Shown piece by piece: positions 1 through 8,008 of a stretch of 64,000 nt of DNA (its first letter is position 1; each line of letters begins with the position of its first letter). The translations under genes were made by a program, and so were the position numbers. Under the pieces are notes generated by a model. The model was not told the DNA's origin. It worked only from the letters and a program-made list of their open reading frames with translations, and ran no database searches. Location of the stretch: contig JAXGMA010000001.1 in NCBI GenBank assembly GCA_040768905.1, positions 2,046,001 to 2,110,000 on the forward strand, written 5' to 3'. The DNA comes from SZUA-584 sp040768905 (GTDB lineage: Bacteria; Bacillota; Clostridia; Christensenellales; SZUA-584).

Positions 1-489
1 CTGCCGCACGGTCTCCTCGTTATCATCCTCACGAATGCGCATCTGCCCGCCGCATTTGAGACAGCTCTGAGAACTATCTAGCTGTGCCGCCTGAAAGATC
101 GCGCCGCACTCCTTGCACACGCGGCGGCCGCAGATGCGGCGCACAAGCGCCTCGTCATCGGCATCGATATTGAACACCTTGTCAAGCTTCACGATGCTCT
201 CTAGCGCCTCGGCCTGAACGACCGTTCGCGGAAACCCGTCAAGGATGAACCCTTTTTGTGCATCCGGCCTGCTTATACGCTGCTGCACCATGCCGATGAT
301 CACATCGTCCGGCACTAGGTCTCCGGCGTCAATATATGACTTGGCTTTTGTACCAAGCTGCGTACCGTTCTTGATCTCTTCGCGCAGCATATCGCCGGTA
401 GAAATATGCGGTATGCCATGCTTCTCAGAGACCACTGCAGCCTGCGTGCCCTTGCCAGCGCCCGGCGGCCCCACAAACATCAGTTTCAT
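1..489 (-). CDS. adk: adenylate kinase, C-terminal part cut by window edge
   Basis: Adenylate kinase interconverts ATP + AMP and 2 ADP in the cytosol. The visible 163 residues start MKLMFVGPPGAGKGT, with the P-loop at residues 7-15. They include the AMP-binding segment (STGDMLREE) and the DGFPRT motif around residue 84. The lid carries four cysteines as CKEC and CLKC (residues 125, 128, 143, 146), the zinc-binding form common in Gram-positive bacteria. The reading frame is open to the window edge, so the last quarter of the protein is missing here. The start is fixed by an AGGAG site that overlaps the end of secY, 9 bases upstream. Placement after secY is the standard spc operon order, so identity is close to certain. 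Confidence 0.96.
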   Translation of the reverse strand, partial: MKLMFVGPPGAGKGTQAAVVSEKHGIPHISTGDMLREEIKNGTQLGTKAKSYIDAGDLVPDDVIIGMVQQRISRPDAQKGFILDGFPRTVVQAEALESIVKLDKVFNIDADDEALVRRICGRRVCKECGAIFQAAQLDSSQSCLKCGGQMRIREDDNEETVRQ

Positions 490-498
490 TTGCACTCC

Positions 499-1764
499 TT
501 ATTTTAAGAATCCTTTGTAATGACGCATCATCATATGGGATTCAAGCTGGCGTGTTGTTTCAAGCGATACACTCACCATGATCAGCAGGCTGGTTGCACC
601 GAACGCAGACTGGAATCCGGCAACGGCGCTGATGCCCGTCGGTATGGTCGCCACAAGCGCAAGGAACAAAGCGCCAAACAAAGTGATACGCACAAGTATC
701 TTGTGCAAGTAGTCAGACGTCGGTTTGCCTGCGCGGATACCCGGTATAAAACCACCGTTCTGCTGAAGGTTCTTCGATACATCCACAGGATTAAAAGTGG
801 CCTGTGAATAGAAAAACGTGAAGAAGAAGATCAGCAGCGCGAACAGCACAAGGTAAAGCGGCTGTCCCGCTCCCATTACGGCAGAATAAGAAGCCTGCGC
901 CTCTGCCGAAGTAAAGCTGAGTATAATAGCCGGAAACTGCAGCAAAGTCATCGCAAAGATCAGCGGCATCACGCCCGACTGGTTGATTTTCATCGGTATG
1001 TGCGTAGACTGGCCGCCGTACATCTTGCGCCCGATCACGCGCTTGGCATACTGCACAGGGATCCTGCGTTCGCCCAGATCGATAAACGTGATGCCCGTGA
1101 TGATGGCAACCGCCGCGACCAGCACGATAATCAGCGTAAAGATAGGTGTAAACCCGTAAATGACGTTGGCCACATAGCTGTACCCCTCGATCGGCAGCCG
1201 CGAAATAATGTTGATGAAAATGACCAGCGATATTCCGTTGCCGACACCGTTTTCCGTGATATGCTCGCCGATCCACATGATGAGAGCCGTCCCAGCCGTC
1301 AGGCAAAGCACGATGGTGATCTGGCTTAAAATCATCGGTGTTCCGGTCTGAATGAGCGCGGCTTCGCCAAAAGTCAAAAGCAGCGCGATGGCCTGCACAA
1401 GCCCCAGCCCCACACCCGCGTAACGCGTGATGGAAGCTATTTTCTTGCGCCCTTCAGGCCCTTCCTTAGACAGCCTCTCAAGAGGCGGCAGCGCCATCGT
1501 CAAAAGGTTCATGATGATAGACGCCGTGATGTAAGGCATGATGCCCAAAGCAAAAAGCGAAAAGCTTGAGAGAGCACCGCCCGCAAACAGATCAATGAAC
1601 CCGCCAAGCAGGTTTTCGCTTACCGCTCTTGAAACATATTCAAAGTTCACGCCCGGCACCGGAACATGCGCGCCGATCCTGTAGACAAGCAGCATCATCA
1701 GCGTGTAGATCATCTTTTTTCTGATGTCCGGCACCTTCCAGGCGTTTCGGAGCGTACTAAACAT
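499..1764 (-). CDS. secY: preprotein translocase subunit SecY
   Basis: SecY is the channel-forming subunit of the Sec translocon in the cytoplasmic membrane. The 421-residue protein has the expected ten hydrophobic segments. It begins MFSTLRNAWKVPDIRKK and carries the family signature near VPVPGVN and the plug/TM2 region rich in Gly and Ser (LLGGFIDLFAGGALSSFS). Length matches bacterial SecY. Its ATG overlaps the rplO stop by one base (TAATG), which implies translational coupling. It is followed by adk after 9 bases. Confidence 0.98.
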   Translation of the reverse strand: MFSTLRNAWKVPDIRKKMIYTLMMLLVYRIGAHVPVPGVNFEYVSRAVSENLLGGFIDLFAGGALSSFSLFALGIMPYITASIIMNLLTMALPPLERLSKEGPEGRKKIASITRYAGVGLGLVQAIALLLTFGEAALIQTGTPMILSQITIVLCLTAGTALIMWIGEHITENGVGNGISLVIFINIISRLPIEGYSYVANVIYGFTPIFTLIIVLVAAVAIITGITFIDLGERRIPVQYAKRVIGRKMYGGQSTHIPMKINQSGVMPLIFAMTLLQFPAIILSFTSAEAQASYSAVMGAGQPLYLVLFALLIFFFTFFYSQATFNPVDVSKNLQQNGGFIPGIRAGKPTSDYLHKILVRITLFGALFLALVATIPTGISAVAGFQSAFGATSLLIMVSVSLETTRQLESHMMMRHYKGFLK

Positions 1765-2207
1765 TATTCAATCACCTCTGCCGTTCCTCCGGCGGCCACA
1801 ATCTTTTCCGCAGCCGTCTTGGTGAACTTAGCCGCCTTGACGGTAAGTTTTTTGGTTATCTCTCCGTTGCCAAGCACTTTTAAGCCGTCATTGATCTTCC
1901 TGATGATTCTCTGTTGTTTCAAAAACTCCGCCGTGATCTCCGTGCCGTCTTCAAAACGGTTGAGCTCACAGATATTTACGGTCGCATATTCTTTGGCGAA
2001 TATGTTGGTAAAGCCTCTTTTTGGCAGCCGGCGCGCAAGCGGCATCTGACCGCCTTCAAAGCCGGGGCGAACGCCGCCGCCGCTTCTGCTCTTCTGGCCG
2101 TCCTGTCCGCGTCCGGCCGTTTTGCCAAGGCCAGAGCCGGTGCCCCTGCCCACGCGCTTCTTTGTTTTTTTAGAGCCCGGGGCTGGTTTTAATTCGCTTA
2201 GTTTCAC
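1764..2207 (-). CDS. rplO: 50S ribosomal protein L15
   Basis: L15 is a late-assembly large-subunit protein. The 147 residues show the typical glycine- and lysine-rich amino terminus (KKRVGRGTGSGLGKTAGRG) that threads into 23S rRNA, then the folded domain with FEGGQMPLARRLPKRGF. Length is normal for the family. It lies between rpmD and secY and ends in a one-base overlap with the secY start. Confidence 0.98.
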   Translation of the reverse strand: MKLSELKPAPGSKKTKKRVGRGTGSGLGKTAGRGQDGQKSRSGGGVRPGFEGGQMPLARRLPKRGFTNIFAKEYATVNICELNRFEDGTEITAEFLKQQRIIRKINDGLKVLGNGEITKKLTVKAAKFTKTAAEKIVAAGGTAEVIE

Positions 2208-2219
2208 AGCTTGCCCTCC

Positions 2220-2411
2220 TTATGCATCGAGCACCTTGACAAGGTGCGTCACTTTATTGATCATGCCGCGGATGCATGCGTTGTCGTCATGCTCGGCGAT
2301 CGCATTCAGCCTGCGTAGCCCCAGAGCCTCAACAGTTGCCTTCTGGTCTTTGGCATAGCCTATCGGGCTTTTCACAAGCTGTACTTTTATTTTCGCTGTC
2401 TTCTTTGCCAT
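2220..2411 (-). CDS. rpmD: 50S ribosomal protein L30
   Basis: L30 is a small large-subunit protein of about 60 residues. The 63-residue product contains the family pattern KVQLVKSPIGYAKDQKATVEALGLRRLN, read here as the IGY..DQ..T...LGLRRLN core. Gaps to rpsE (17 bases) and rplO (12 bases) place it in the same transcript. A GGAGGG-type ribosome binding site precedes the ATG. Confidence 0.96.
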   Translation of the reverse strand: MAKKTAKIKVQLVKSPIGYAKDQKATVEALGLRRLNAIAEHDDNACIRGMINKVTHLVKVLDA

Positions 2412-2428
2412 GGCAAAAGCCCTCCTGC

Positions 2429-2995
2429 TTATTTGAGTTGTTCCACGCTCACACCGCGCAGTCTTGCGTACTGCTCGGCCGTCTTTAAGGATTTCAAACC
2501 CTCAATCGTGGCCTTGACGCAGTTGACCGGAGTGTTGGAACCCTGCGACTTAGTTTTGATATCTTTGACGCCCGCGAGTTCCAAAACCGCACGTGCCGGC
2601 CCGCCCGCGATCACGCCCGTACCTTCGGAAGCCGGAAGAAGCAGCACTCTGCCCCTGCCGAAAATGCCGATGGCTTCATGAGGAATGGTCGTACCCACGA
2701 TCGGCACCTCTATCAGGCTGCGCTTTGCTTTTTGTACAGCCTTGGAAATGGCATCCGGTATCTCTGCCGCTTTCCCAAGGCCTGCGCCTACGCGGCCCTT
2801 CTCATCGCCCACAACAACAAGCGCTGTAAAACGGAAATTCCTGCCGCCTTTGACAACCTTCGCAACACGGTTGACATAGACGAGCTTTTCCTTGAACTCC
2901 TGTTCTTCTTCCTTCTTGAAGTTCTTACGGCCCCCGCGCGGAGCGCCTTTATCGTTTTTTCTGTCACCCTTTGGGAATGTATCGTTTCTCTGCAC
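2429..2995 (-). CDS. rpsE: 30S ribosomal protein S5
   Basis: S5 is a small-subunit protein that takes part in decoding accuracy. The 188 residues have a basic 35-residue amino extension and then the double-stranded RNA-binding domain (VNRVAKVVKGGRNFRFTALV, VGDEKGRVGAGLGKA). The carboxy half carries LLPASEGTGVIAGGPARAVLELAG. The extension is longer than in E. coli, but such extensions are common in Bacillota. Position between rplR and rpmD is canonical. Confidence 0.98.
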   Translation of the reverse strand: MQRNDTFPKGDRKNDKGAPRGGRKNFKKEEEQEFKEKLVYVNRVAKVVKGGRNFRFTALVVVGDEKGRVGAGLGKAAEIPDAISKAVQKAKRSLIEVPIVGTTIPHEAIGIFGRGRVLLLPASEGTGVIAGGPARAVLELAGVKDIKTKSQGSNTPVNCVKATIEGLKSLKTAEQYARLRGVSVEQLK

Positions 2996-3010
2996 CAGAC
3001 AAACCTCCTT

Positions 3011-3379
3011 TTAAAACTTCAGCCCGGCTTCTCTGGCGCCGTCAGCCAACTGCTCTACTCTGCCCATATAGATATAGCCGCCGCGGTCAAAGACCACCTG
3101 CTCTATACCGTTTGCCAAAGCCTTCTTGCCGATCGTCCTGCCGACAATTTTGGCAGCTTCCTGTTTGCTTTTGCCTTCCAGCTCTTTTTTGATATCCGCG
3201 CTGAGCGTCGAAGCGCTCACCAGCGTCACGCCGGCTGTATCGTCGACCAGCTGCGCATAGATGTGGCAGGAGCTCCGGAACACATTGAGCCTTGGCTTCG
3301 CTGCCGTACCGGATATTTTGTTGCGAACGCGCAAGTGGCGTCCTTTTCTCATTGCGTTTCTGTCTTCTTTGTTAATCAA
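3011..3379 (-). CDS. rplR: 50S ribosomal protein L18
   Basis: L18 binds 5S rRNA with L5. The 122-residue product has the family core (RLNVFRSSCHIYAQLVDD) and the carboxy segment VVFDRGGYIYMGRVEQLADGAREAGL that marks L18. Length is standard. It sits between rplF and rpsE with short gaps, as in other spc operons. Confidence 0.98.
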   Translation of the reverse strand: MINKEDRNAMRKGRHLRVRNKISGTAAKPRLNVFRSSCHIYAQLVDDTAGVTLVSASTLSADIKKELEGKSKQEAAKIVGRTIGKKALANGIEQVVFDRGGYIYMGRVEQLADGAREAGLKF

Positions 3380-3394
3380 TTTAAGCCACCTCTT

Positions 3395-3934
3395 TTACAT
3401 TCCGGTCTTGCCGACCTTGCGGAGCACCTTCTCGCCCTGGTAACGGATCCCCTTGCCTTTGTATGGCTCGGGCGGGCGTATGGCACGGATGTCTGCCGCA
3501 AACTGACCGACAATCTGTTTGGATATGCCGGTCACCTTGATGATATTGGTTCCCTCGATATCAAGCTTGATGTCTTTTGTTTCAGACACCTCAACAGGAT
3601 GGGAATAGCCCACATTTAGCACGATTTTATTGCCGCTTTTTTGCACTCTGTATCCAACGCCGATGACCTCAAGCGTTTTCGTAAAACCGTCTGTGACGCC
3701 GGTAACCATATTGGCCAACAGCGCGCGCGAGAGGCCGTGCATGGCCCTTGCGGTTTTTTCATCAGACCTGCGCAGCACGTTGAGCACGCCGTCTTCAACA
3801 CTGAGGCTGATCTCAGCAGGTATTTTTTCCACTAACTCGCCCTTTTTTCCCTTAATGCGCACAACGTTATCGGCTTCCGCCGCCACCGTGACGCCCGCCG
3901 GGATTGTTATGGGCATTTTACCGATTCTCGACAT
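3395..3934 (-). CDS. rplF: 50S ribosomal protein L6
   Basis: L6 lies near the sarcin-ricin loop and the factor-binding site. The 179 residues begin MSRIGKMPITIPAGV, the near-universal L6 start. They contain two related domains, and the second has the signature PPEPYKGKGIRYQGEKV followed by LRKVGKTG. The protein is full length, so no truncation is seen. An AGGAGATAG site precedes the ATG. Confidence 0.98.
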   Translation of the reverse strand: MSRIGKMPITIPAGVTVAAEADNVVRIKGKKGELVEKIPAEISLSVEDGVLNVLRRSDEKTARAMHGLSRALLANMVTGVTDGFTKTLEVIGVGYRVQKSGNKIVLNVGYSHPVEVSETKDIKLDIEGTNIIKVTGISKQIVGQFAADIRAIRPPEPYKGKGIRYQGEKVLRKVGKTGM

Positions 3935-3989
3935 TTTCTATCTCCTCCGCAAAAGCGTAATTTTCATTCTCCGGCTGGCAGCGTTCCCG

Positions 3990-4388
3990 CTACCACACAT
4001 AAGCAATGACTTCTCCGCCTGTGCCGCTTTCTCTGGCTTCACGATCCGTCATGATGCCCTTCGACGTAGATATAATGGCAACGCCAAGCCCTCCCAAAAC
4101 TTTGGGAAGATCATCCTTGCCCGCATACACGCGGAGCCCGGGCTTGCTTATTTTCTTGAGCCCGTTGATGATGGATGCATCCTTCTCGCCGTATTTAAGC
4201 GTAATGCGGATAACGCCCTGCGGGCCTTCTTCTTTGTATTCGTATCCTTTGATAAAGCCTTCTTTGAGCAAAATGCCGGCAATGGCCTTCTTCGTCCTGG
4301 AAGCAGGCATGTCGATCACCTCGTGTTTGGCTCCAATCGCATTGCGGATGCGCGTGAGCATATCCGCCACAGGATCTGTTACAGGCAT
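3990..4388 (-). CDS. rpsH: 30S ribosomal protein S8
   Basis: S8 binds the central domain of 16S rRNA. The 132 residues begin PVTDPVADMLTRIRNAIGAKH and end with the S8 carboxy motif GTGGEVIAYVW. The intermediate segment STSKGIMTDREARE is also diagnostic. In enteric bacteria S8 autoregulates the spc operon; I saw no matching site here and do not claim one. It follows rpsN after 33 bases. Confidence 0.98.
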   Translation of the reverse strand: MPVTDPVADMLTRIRNAIGAKHEVIDMPASRTKKAIAGILLKEGFIKGYEYKEEGPQGVIRITLKYGEKDASIINGLKKISKPGLRVYAGKDDLPKVLGGLGVAIISTSKGIMTDREARESGTGGEVIAYVW

Positions 4389-4421
4389 TAGTCTTACCTC
4401 CTTGTTTTATCGCACAAAAGC

Positions 4422-4607
4422 CTACCAGCTCGCTTTTCTCACCCCTGGAATCTCGCCCTTGTAGGCAAGTTCCCGAAAACAGATACGGCAAAGGCCGTAT
4501 TTGCGCAGCACCGCATGCGGGCGTCCGCAGATGGTACACCGCGTATAGTTTCTTGTAGAAAATTTCGAGCCTCTCTGCTGTTTGTTAATCATCGACTTTT
4601 TCGCCAC
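4422..4607 (-). CDS. rpsN: 30S ribosomal protein S14, zinc-binding type
   Basis: S14 is a small-subunit head protein. This is the short 61-residue zinc-ribbon form, with paired cysteines CTIC and CRIC (residues 24, 27, 40, 43) around the GRPHAVLRKYGL core, and it ends GEIPGVRKASW. The zinc type is typical of Bacillota and of many spc operons. Neither a second copy nor a zinc-free paralogue is present in this window. Confidence 0.98.
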   Translation of the reverse strand: MAKKSMINKQQRGSKFSTRNYTRCTICGRPHAVLRKYGLCRICFRELAYKGEIPGVRKASW

Positions 4608-4634
4608 TAGATTGTCCTCCAGTCCACTCTGTAG

Positions 4635-5174
4635 TTAGCGTTTGAAAGGCATGCCGAGCAGCGTAAGCAACTCTCTGGCTTCCTCATCCGTCTTGGCCGT
4701 TGTCACCATCACAATATCCATACCGCGGATCTTGTCAACATTGTCATAGATGATCTCAGGAAAAACGAGCTGTTCCTTAAGACCGAGCGCAAAGTTGCCG
4801 CGCCCGTCGAACGATTTCTGGGAAATGCCCCGAAAGTCTCTCACCCTCGGCAGCGCGATGCTCATCAGCCTGTCGGCAAATTCGTACATGCGCTTGCCGC
4901 GCAGCGTCACCTTGGCGCCTATTTTCATACCTTCGCGCACCTTGAAGTTGGCCACGCTCTTTTTGGCCTTTGTCACAACAGGCCTTTGTCCCGCGATGAT
5001 CGCAAGGTCAGCCACTGCCGAGTCAAGGCTTTTGGGGTTGTCTTTGGTATCGCCAAGCCCCATATTGATCACTATTTTTTCAAGTTTCGGTACCTGCATC
5101 ACATTTTTATATCCGAACTTTTTCATCAAAGCAGGTACGGCTTCACTGATATATGTATCCTTTAACCTGGGCAT
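4635..5174 (-). CDS. rplE: 50S ribosomal protein L5
   Basis: L5 binds 5S rRNA and contacts P-site tRNA. The 179 residues contain KIVINMGLGDTKDN, the KARKSVANFKVREG-like segment (here KAKKSVANFKVREG) with KVTLRGKRMYEF, and the end motif TTAKTDEEARELLTLLGMPF. All are diagnostic and the length is typical. It is placed between rplX and rpsN. Confidence 0.98.
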   Translation of the reverse strand: MPRLKDTYISEAVPALMKKFGYKNVMQVPKLEKIVINMGLGDTKDNPKSLDSAVADLAIIAGQRPVVTKAKKSVANFKVREGMKIGAKVTLRGKRMYEFADRLMSIALPRVRDFRGISQKSFDGRGNFALGLKEQLVFPEIIYDNVDKIRGMDIVMVTTAKTDEEARELLTLLGMPFKR

Positions 5175-5189
5175 CTTTGTTCTTCCTCC

Positions 5190-5504
5190 TTACTTGTCAA
5201 ACGTCTCGCCGCATTTTTTACACACGCGCACCTTGTCTCCTTCTGAGAGGAGCTTATATGCGATACGTGTGGCTTTGCCGCATTTGCCGCAGACAAGCAT
5301 GACCTTGCTCGCAGGAATGGGCGCTTCCTGATGCACGATGCCGCCCGGCTTGCCTTGGCCTTTGGGCTTCTCATGCTTGGTAACGATATTCACCTTTTCG
5401 ACGACCAGGCGGCCGTTTTTGGGTTCGCAAACAAGTACTTTGCCTTTTTTGCCCTTATCCTTGCCGGATATCACGACAACCCTGTCTTCTTTTTTTATAT
5501 GCAT
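5190..5504 (-). CDS. rplX: 50S ribosomal protein L24 with a four-cysteine carboxy region
   Basis: L24 initiates large-subunit assembly. The 104 residues have the KOW motif at the amino end (DRVVVISGKDKGKKGKVL) and the APIPASKVMLV segment. After this come CGKCG (Cys72, Cys75) and CKKCG (Cys95, Cys98), spaced like a zinc ribbon around the KATRIAYKLL strand. Many L24 proteins have no cysteines at these points, so zinc binding is inferred from the paired CxxC pattern only. Placement after rplN is canonical. Confidence 0.97.
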   Translation of the reverse strand: MHIKKEDRVVVISGKDKGKKGKVLVCEPKNGRLVVEKVNIVTKHEKPKGQGKPGGIVHQEAPIPASKVMLVCGKCGKATRIAYKLLSEGDKVRVCKKCGETFDK

Positions 5505-5522
5505 GTCTTTGTTCCTGCCTTC

Positions 5523-5891
5523 CTAAAGAACCTCGGGCGCAAGAGAGACGATCTTCATATATTCCTTCTCTCTCAGTTCCCGCGCAACCGGGCCGAAAAT
5601 ACGGGTACCCTTGGGTTGCTTTTGGTTGTCAATGATCACTGCCGCATTATCGTCAAACCGGATATACGAACCATCCTTGCGTTTGACACCGTATACGCTG
5701 CGCACGATGACGGCTCTGACAACATCCTTTTTTTTGACAACGCCGCCCGGGGTCGCCGTTTTGACCGATGCGACAATCACGTCGCCGATGTTGGCCGTTA
5801 CTCTTTTTGAGCCGCCGAGAACCTTGATGCACTGTATCTCTTTGGCACCAGAATTGTCCGCCACTTTCAGGCGTGTCTGGGCTTGTATCAT
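5523..5891 (-). CDS. rplN: 50S ribosomal protein L14
   Basis: L14 lies at the subunit interface. The 122-residue protein begins MIQAQTRLKVADNSGAKEI and contains the L14 signature around AVIVRSVYGVKRKDGSYIRFDDN. It ends with EKEYMKIVSLAPEVL. Length and motifs are fully typical. It opens the segment that corresponds to the spc operon, but the gap to rpsQ is only 28 bases, and I see no separate promoter or terminator there. Confidence 0.98.
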   Translation of the reverse strand: MIQAQTRLKVADNSGAKEIQCIKVLGGSKRVTANIGDVIVASVKTATPGGVVKKKDVVRAVIVRSVYGVKRKDGSYIRFDDNAAVIIDNQKQPKGTRIFGPVARELREKEYMKIVSLAPEVL

Positions 5892-5919
5892 AGTGTTACG
5901 CCTCCCTTATGTCTCATGG

Positions 5920-6177
5920 CTACTTGGCGGCTTCAACAACCTGCACGAGTCTCCATCTCTTGTTTTTGCTGAGCGGGCGCGTCTCGGCGATCTCTACTTT
6001 ATCGCCGATTTTCGCCGTGTTTTCTTCATCATGCGCTTTGTACTTCTTTGTGATCTTAACGGTTTTGCCGTAAAGCGGATGCTTGGCCTTGCGCACGATC
6101 TGCACCACGATCGTCTTATCCATTTTGTCGCTCACAACGATGCCGACTCTGGATTTACGTATTCCTCTATCAGACAT
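5920..6177 (-). CDS. rpsQ: 30S ribosomal protein S17
   Basis: S17 is a primary 16S rRNA-binding protein with an OB fold. From the chosen start the product is 85 residues: SDRGIRKSRVGIVVSDKMDKT, then YGKTVKITKKYKAHDE and the GDKVEIAETRPLSKNKRWRLV signature. An ATG two codons earlier directly abuts the AGGAGG sequence. The ATG used here has a six-base spacing and gives the usual S17 amino end. It follows rpmC after 11 bases. Confidence 0.97.
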   Translation of the reverse strand: MSDRGIRKSRVGIVVSDKMDKTIVVQIVRKAKHPLYGKTVKITKKYKAHDEENTAKIGDKVEIAETRPLSKNKRWRLVQVVEAAK

Positions 6178-6188
6178 ATGCATCCTCC

Positions 6189-6395
6189 TTAGCTCTGCGC
6201 AGCGCTTTTGAGCTCGCGCTCCCGTAATATCGTCTTGACTCTGGCGATGTCCTTTTTGGTCTTTTGGATCCCCATGACGTTTCCAAGCTGGCCTGTGGCA
6301 TTCTGGAAACGCAGGTTAAAAAGCTCCTGCTTCAAATCCTTAAGCTGGACCGAAAGTTCATCGTTCGTCATTTCATGCAGCTTGCTAGCTTTCAT
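6189..6395 (-). CDS. rpmC: 50S ribosomal protein L29
   Basis: L29 lines the nascent-peptide exit and docks trigger factor and SRP. The 68-residue product starts MKASKLHEMTNDELSVQLKD, the standard L29 opening, and contains the LFNLRFQNATGQLGN signature and the KKDIARVKTILRERE helix. A longer in-frame reading exists upstream, but it lies inside rplP and has no family match. The start overlaps the end of rplP by 11 bases, suggesting coupled translation. Confidence 0.96.
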   Translation of the reverse strand: MKASKLHEMTNDELSVQLKDLKQELFNLRFQNATGQLGNVMGIQKTKKDIARVKTILRERELKSAAQS

Positions 6396-6909
6396 CCTGC
6401 TCACCACCTGTCTCTTCTTCGCCCTCTTGCGCAGCAGCTGGCTCAAATTCATCTATGGCCTGCTTTTTAAATGTCTGCTTCGCAAAGGCAGCGGCATCAA
6501 AATCTTCATTGACGGCGATCTTGCATTTGATGGGCAGCTTGTGTGCCGCAAGACGCAGCGCCTCGCGCGCGACCTCTTCGGACACACCCGCGATCTCAAA
6601 CATCACACGCCCCGGCTTGACAACGGCAACCCAGTATTCGGGAGACCCTTTTCCGGATCCCATGCGCGTCTCCGCCGGTTTTTCCGTCACGGGTTTGTGC
6701 GGAAATATTTTTATCCAAACATGCCCGCCTCTTTTGATGTAACGGGTCATCGCAATACGCGCGGCTTCGATCTGATTGCTCGTGATCCAGGCCGGCTGCG
6801 CAGCCACAAGCCCGTACTGGCCGTAAGTGATGGTATTGCCCTTGGTGGCTTTGCCCTTCATCCGGCCGCGGTGTACTCTTCTTCTTTTAACCCTTTTTGG
6901 CATTAACAT
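6385..6909 (-). CDS. rplP: 50S ribosomal protein L16 with acidic tail
   Basis: L16 helps to position tRNA in the A site. The 174-residue product starts MLMPKRVKRRRVHRGRMKG and has RGGHVWIKIFPHKPVTEKPAE and RMGSGKGSPEYWVAVVKPG, all diagnostic. Family members are usually about 137-147 residues. Here a tail of roughly 30 residues rich in Glu, Ala and Gly follows the conserved KLPIKCKI strand, and its last codons overlap rpmC. The first ATG has an AGGAGG at eight-base spacing, so it is preferred to the ATG two codons later. The start overlaps the rpsC end by 23 bases. Confidence 0.97.
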   Translation of the reverse strand: MLMPKRVKRRRVHRGRMKGKATKGNTITYGQYGLVAAQPAWITSNQIEAARIAMTRYIKRGGHVWIKIFPHKPVTEKPAETRMGSGKGSPEYWVAVVKPGRVMFEIAGVSEEVAREALRLAAHKLPIKCKIAVNEDFDAAAFAKQTFKKQAIDEFEPAAAQEGEEETGGEQDES

Positions 6910-7582
6910 CTTTGCTGCCTCCTTCCGCCGTCTTAAACTTGTCCCTGAGCGGATTTCCGAGAATCTCTCCCTTGTATATCCAGACTTTGCAGCCTATTTT
7001 TCCGTAAGTCGTATTGGCTTCAGCAAAACCGTAATCGATATCGGCACGCAGCGTCTGAAGCGGTATAGATCCGTCGTGATACTTTTCGCTCCGTGCGATC
7101 TCCGCACCGCCGAGACGGCCTGAGCACATGGCCTTGATGCCGAGTGCGCCGCCCTTCATTGCCCTGCCTATGCACTGTTTCATCGCACGCCGGAAAGATA
7201 TACGCCTTTCAAGCTGTGAAGCGATATTTTCGGCTACGAGCTGTGCCTCGATATCAGGACGCTTGATCTCGATGATGTTGAGCACCACTGATTTGCCTGT
7301 CTGACGGGCAAGCTGTGCCTTTAAAATTTCAACGCCCTGGCCGCCCTTGCCGATGACGATGCCCGGTTTGGCTGTATATATGTTCACGGTCAGCTTGTTG
7401 GCCGCTCTTTCCGTTTCGATCCTGGAGATGCCTGCTGCATAAAGCTGCTTTTTAAGCTGTTTTCTCAGTTCGTTGTCTTCTTTAATGTTCGCGGCAAAGT
7501 CACCCTTCTTCGCAAACCACCGTGCACTCCAGTCCTTAATGACGCCCACGCGCATACCGTGAGGATTGACTTTTTGACCCAT
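6887..7582 (-). CDS. rpsC: 30S ribosomal protein S3
   Basis: S3 sits at the mRNA entry tunnel. The 231 residues begin MGQKVNPHGMRVGVIKDWSA. They have the KH domain with GKGGQGVEILKAQL around residues 78-91, and the carboxy domain motif GVLGIK-like region (here GGALGIKAMCSGRLGGAEIAR). Length is normal for Bacillota. It is placed between rplV and rplP. Confidence 0.98.
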   Translation of the reverse strand: MGQKVNPHGMRVGVIKDWSARWFAKKGDFAANIKEDNELRKQLKKQLYAAGISRIETERAANKLTVNIYTAKPGIVIGKGGQGVEILKAQLARQTGKSVVLNIIEIKRPDIEAQLVAENIASQLERRISFRRAMKQCIGRAMKGGALGIKAMCSGRLGGAEIARSEKYHDGSIPLQTLRADIDYGFAEANTTYGKIGCKVWIYKGEILGNPLRDKFKTAEGGSKDVNAKKG

Positions 7583-7585
7583 AGC

Positions 7586-7984
7586 TTAAGATTCCTCCTT
7601 GACTGCACTGTCGAGAATGATGGTAATGTGGCTCGATCTTTTGCGTATCCGCATAGCGCGCCCTCTTGATACCGGACGGAACCGGCGGAGCGTGGGGCCC
7701 TGATCCACAAAAACCTCTGCGACGATTAAGTCATCCCGCAGCAGCCCCTTGTTGTTCTCCGCGTTCGCCACAGCGGAATTGAGAACCTTTTCGACAATGG
7801 GGCTGGCGGCCTGCGGTGTGTTTTTGAGTACCGCAACCGCATCCGCGACGCTTTTGCCGCGGATCAAATCTAACACAAGCCTGACCTTTGACGAGGATAT
7901 GCGCACATACCTCGCTTTGGCCGTCGGCCTTTTGTCTTTCATCTCTGCTCTTTTTTCAGCCTTTTCTCTCTGACGCGTTGCCAT
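7586..7984 (-). CDS. rplV: 50S ribosomal protein L22
   Basis: L22 lines the exit tunnel with its long beta hairpin. The 132-residue product has a charged 20-residue amino extension (RQREKAEKRAEMKDKR) before the conserved AKARYVRISSSKVRLVLDLIRGK. It also has the hairpin signature GPTLRRFRPVSRGRAMRIRKRSSHIT. The extension makes it longer than the 110-residue E. coli protein. An internal Met15 is a possible alternative start. It ends three bases before rpsC. Confidence 0.97.
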   Translation of the reverse strand: MATRQREKAEKRAEMKDKRPTAKARYVRISSSKVRLVLDLIRGKSVADAVAVLKNTPQAASPIVEKVLNSAVANAENNKGLLRDDLIVAEVFVDQGPTLRRFRPVSRGRAMRIRKRSSHITIILDSAVKEES

Positions 7985-8008
7985 TCGTATACTCCTCCCT
8001 CACCGGAC

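Noticed and set aside
2678..3619. A 313-codon open frame on the plus strand opposite rpsE, rplR and rplF
   Set aside because: The minus-strand ribosomal genes are certain; the antisense frame has no family match and no ribosome site.
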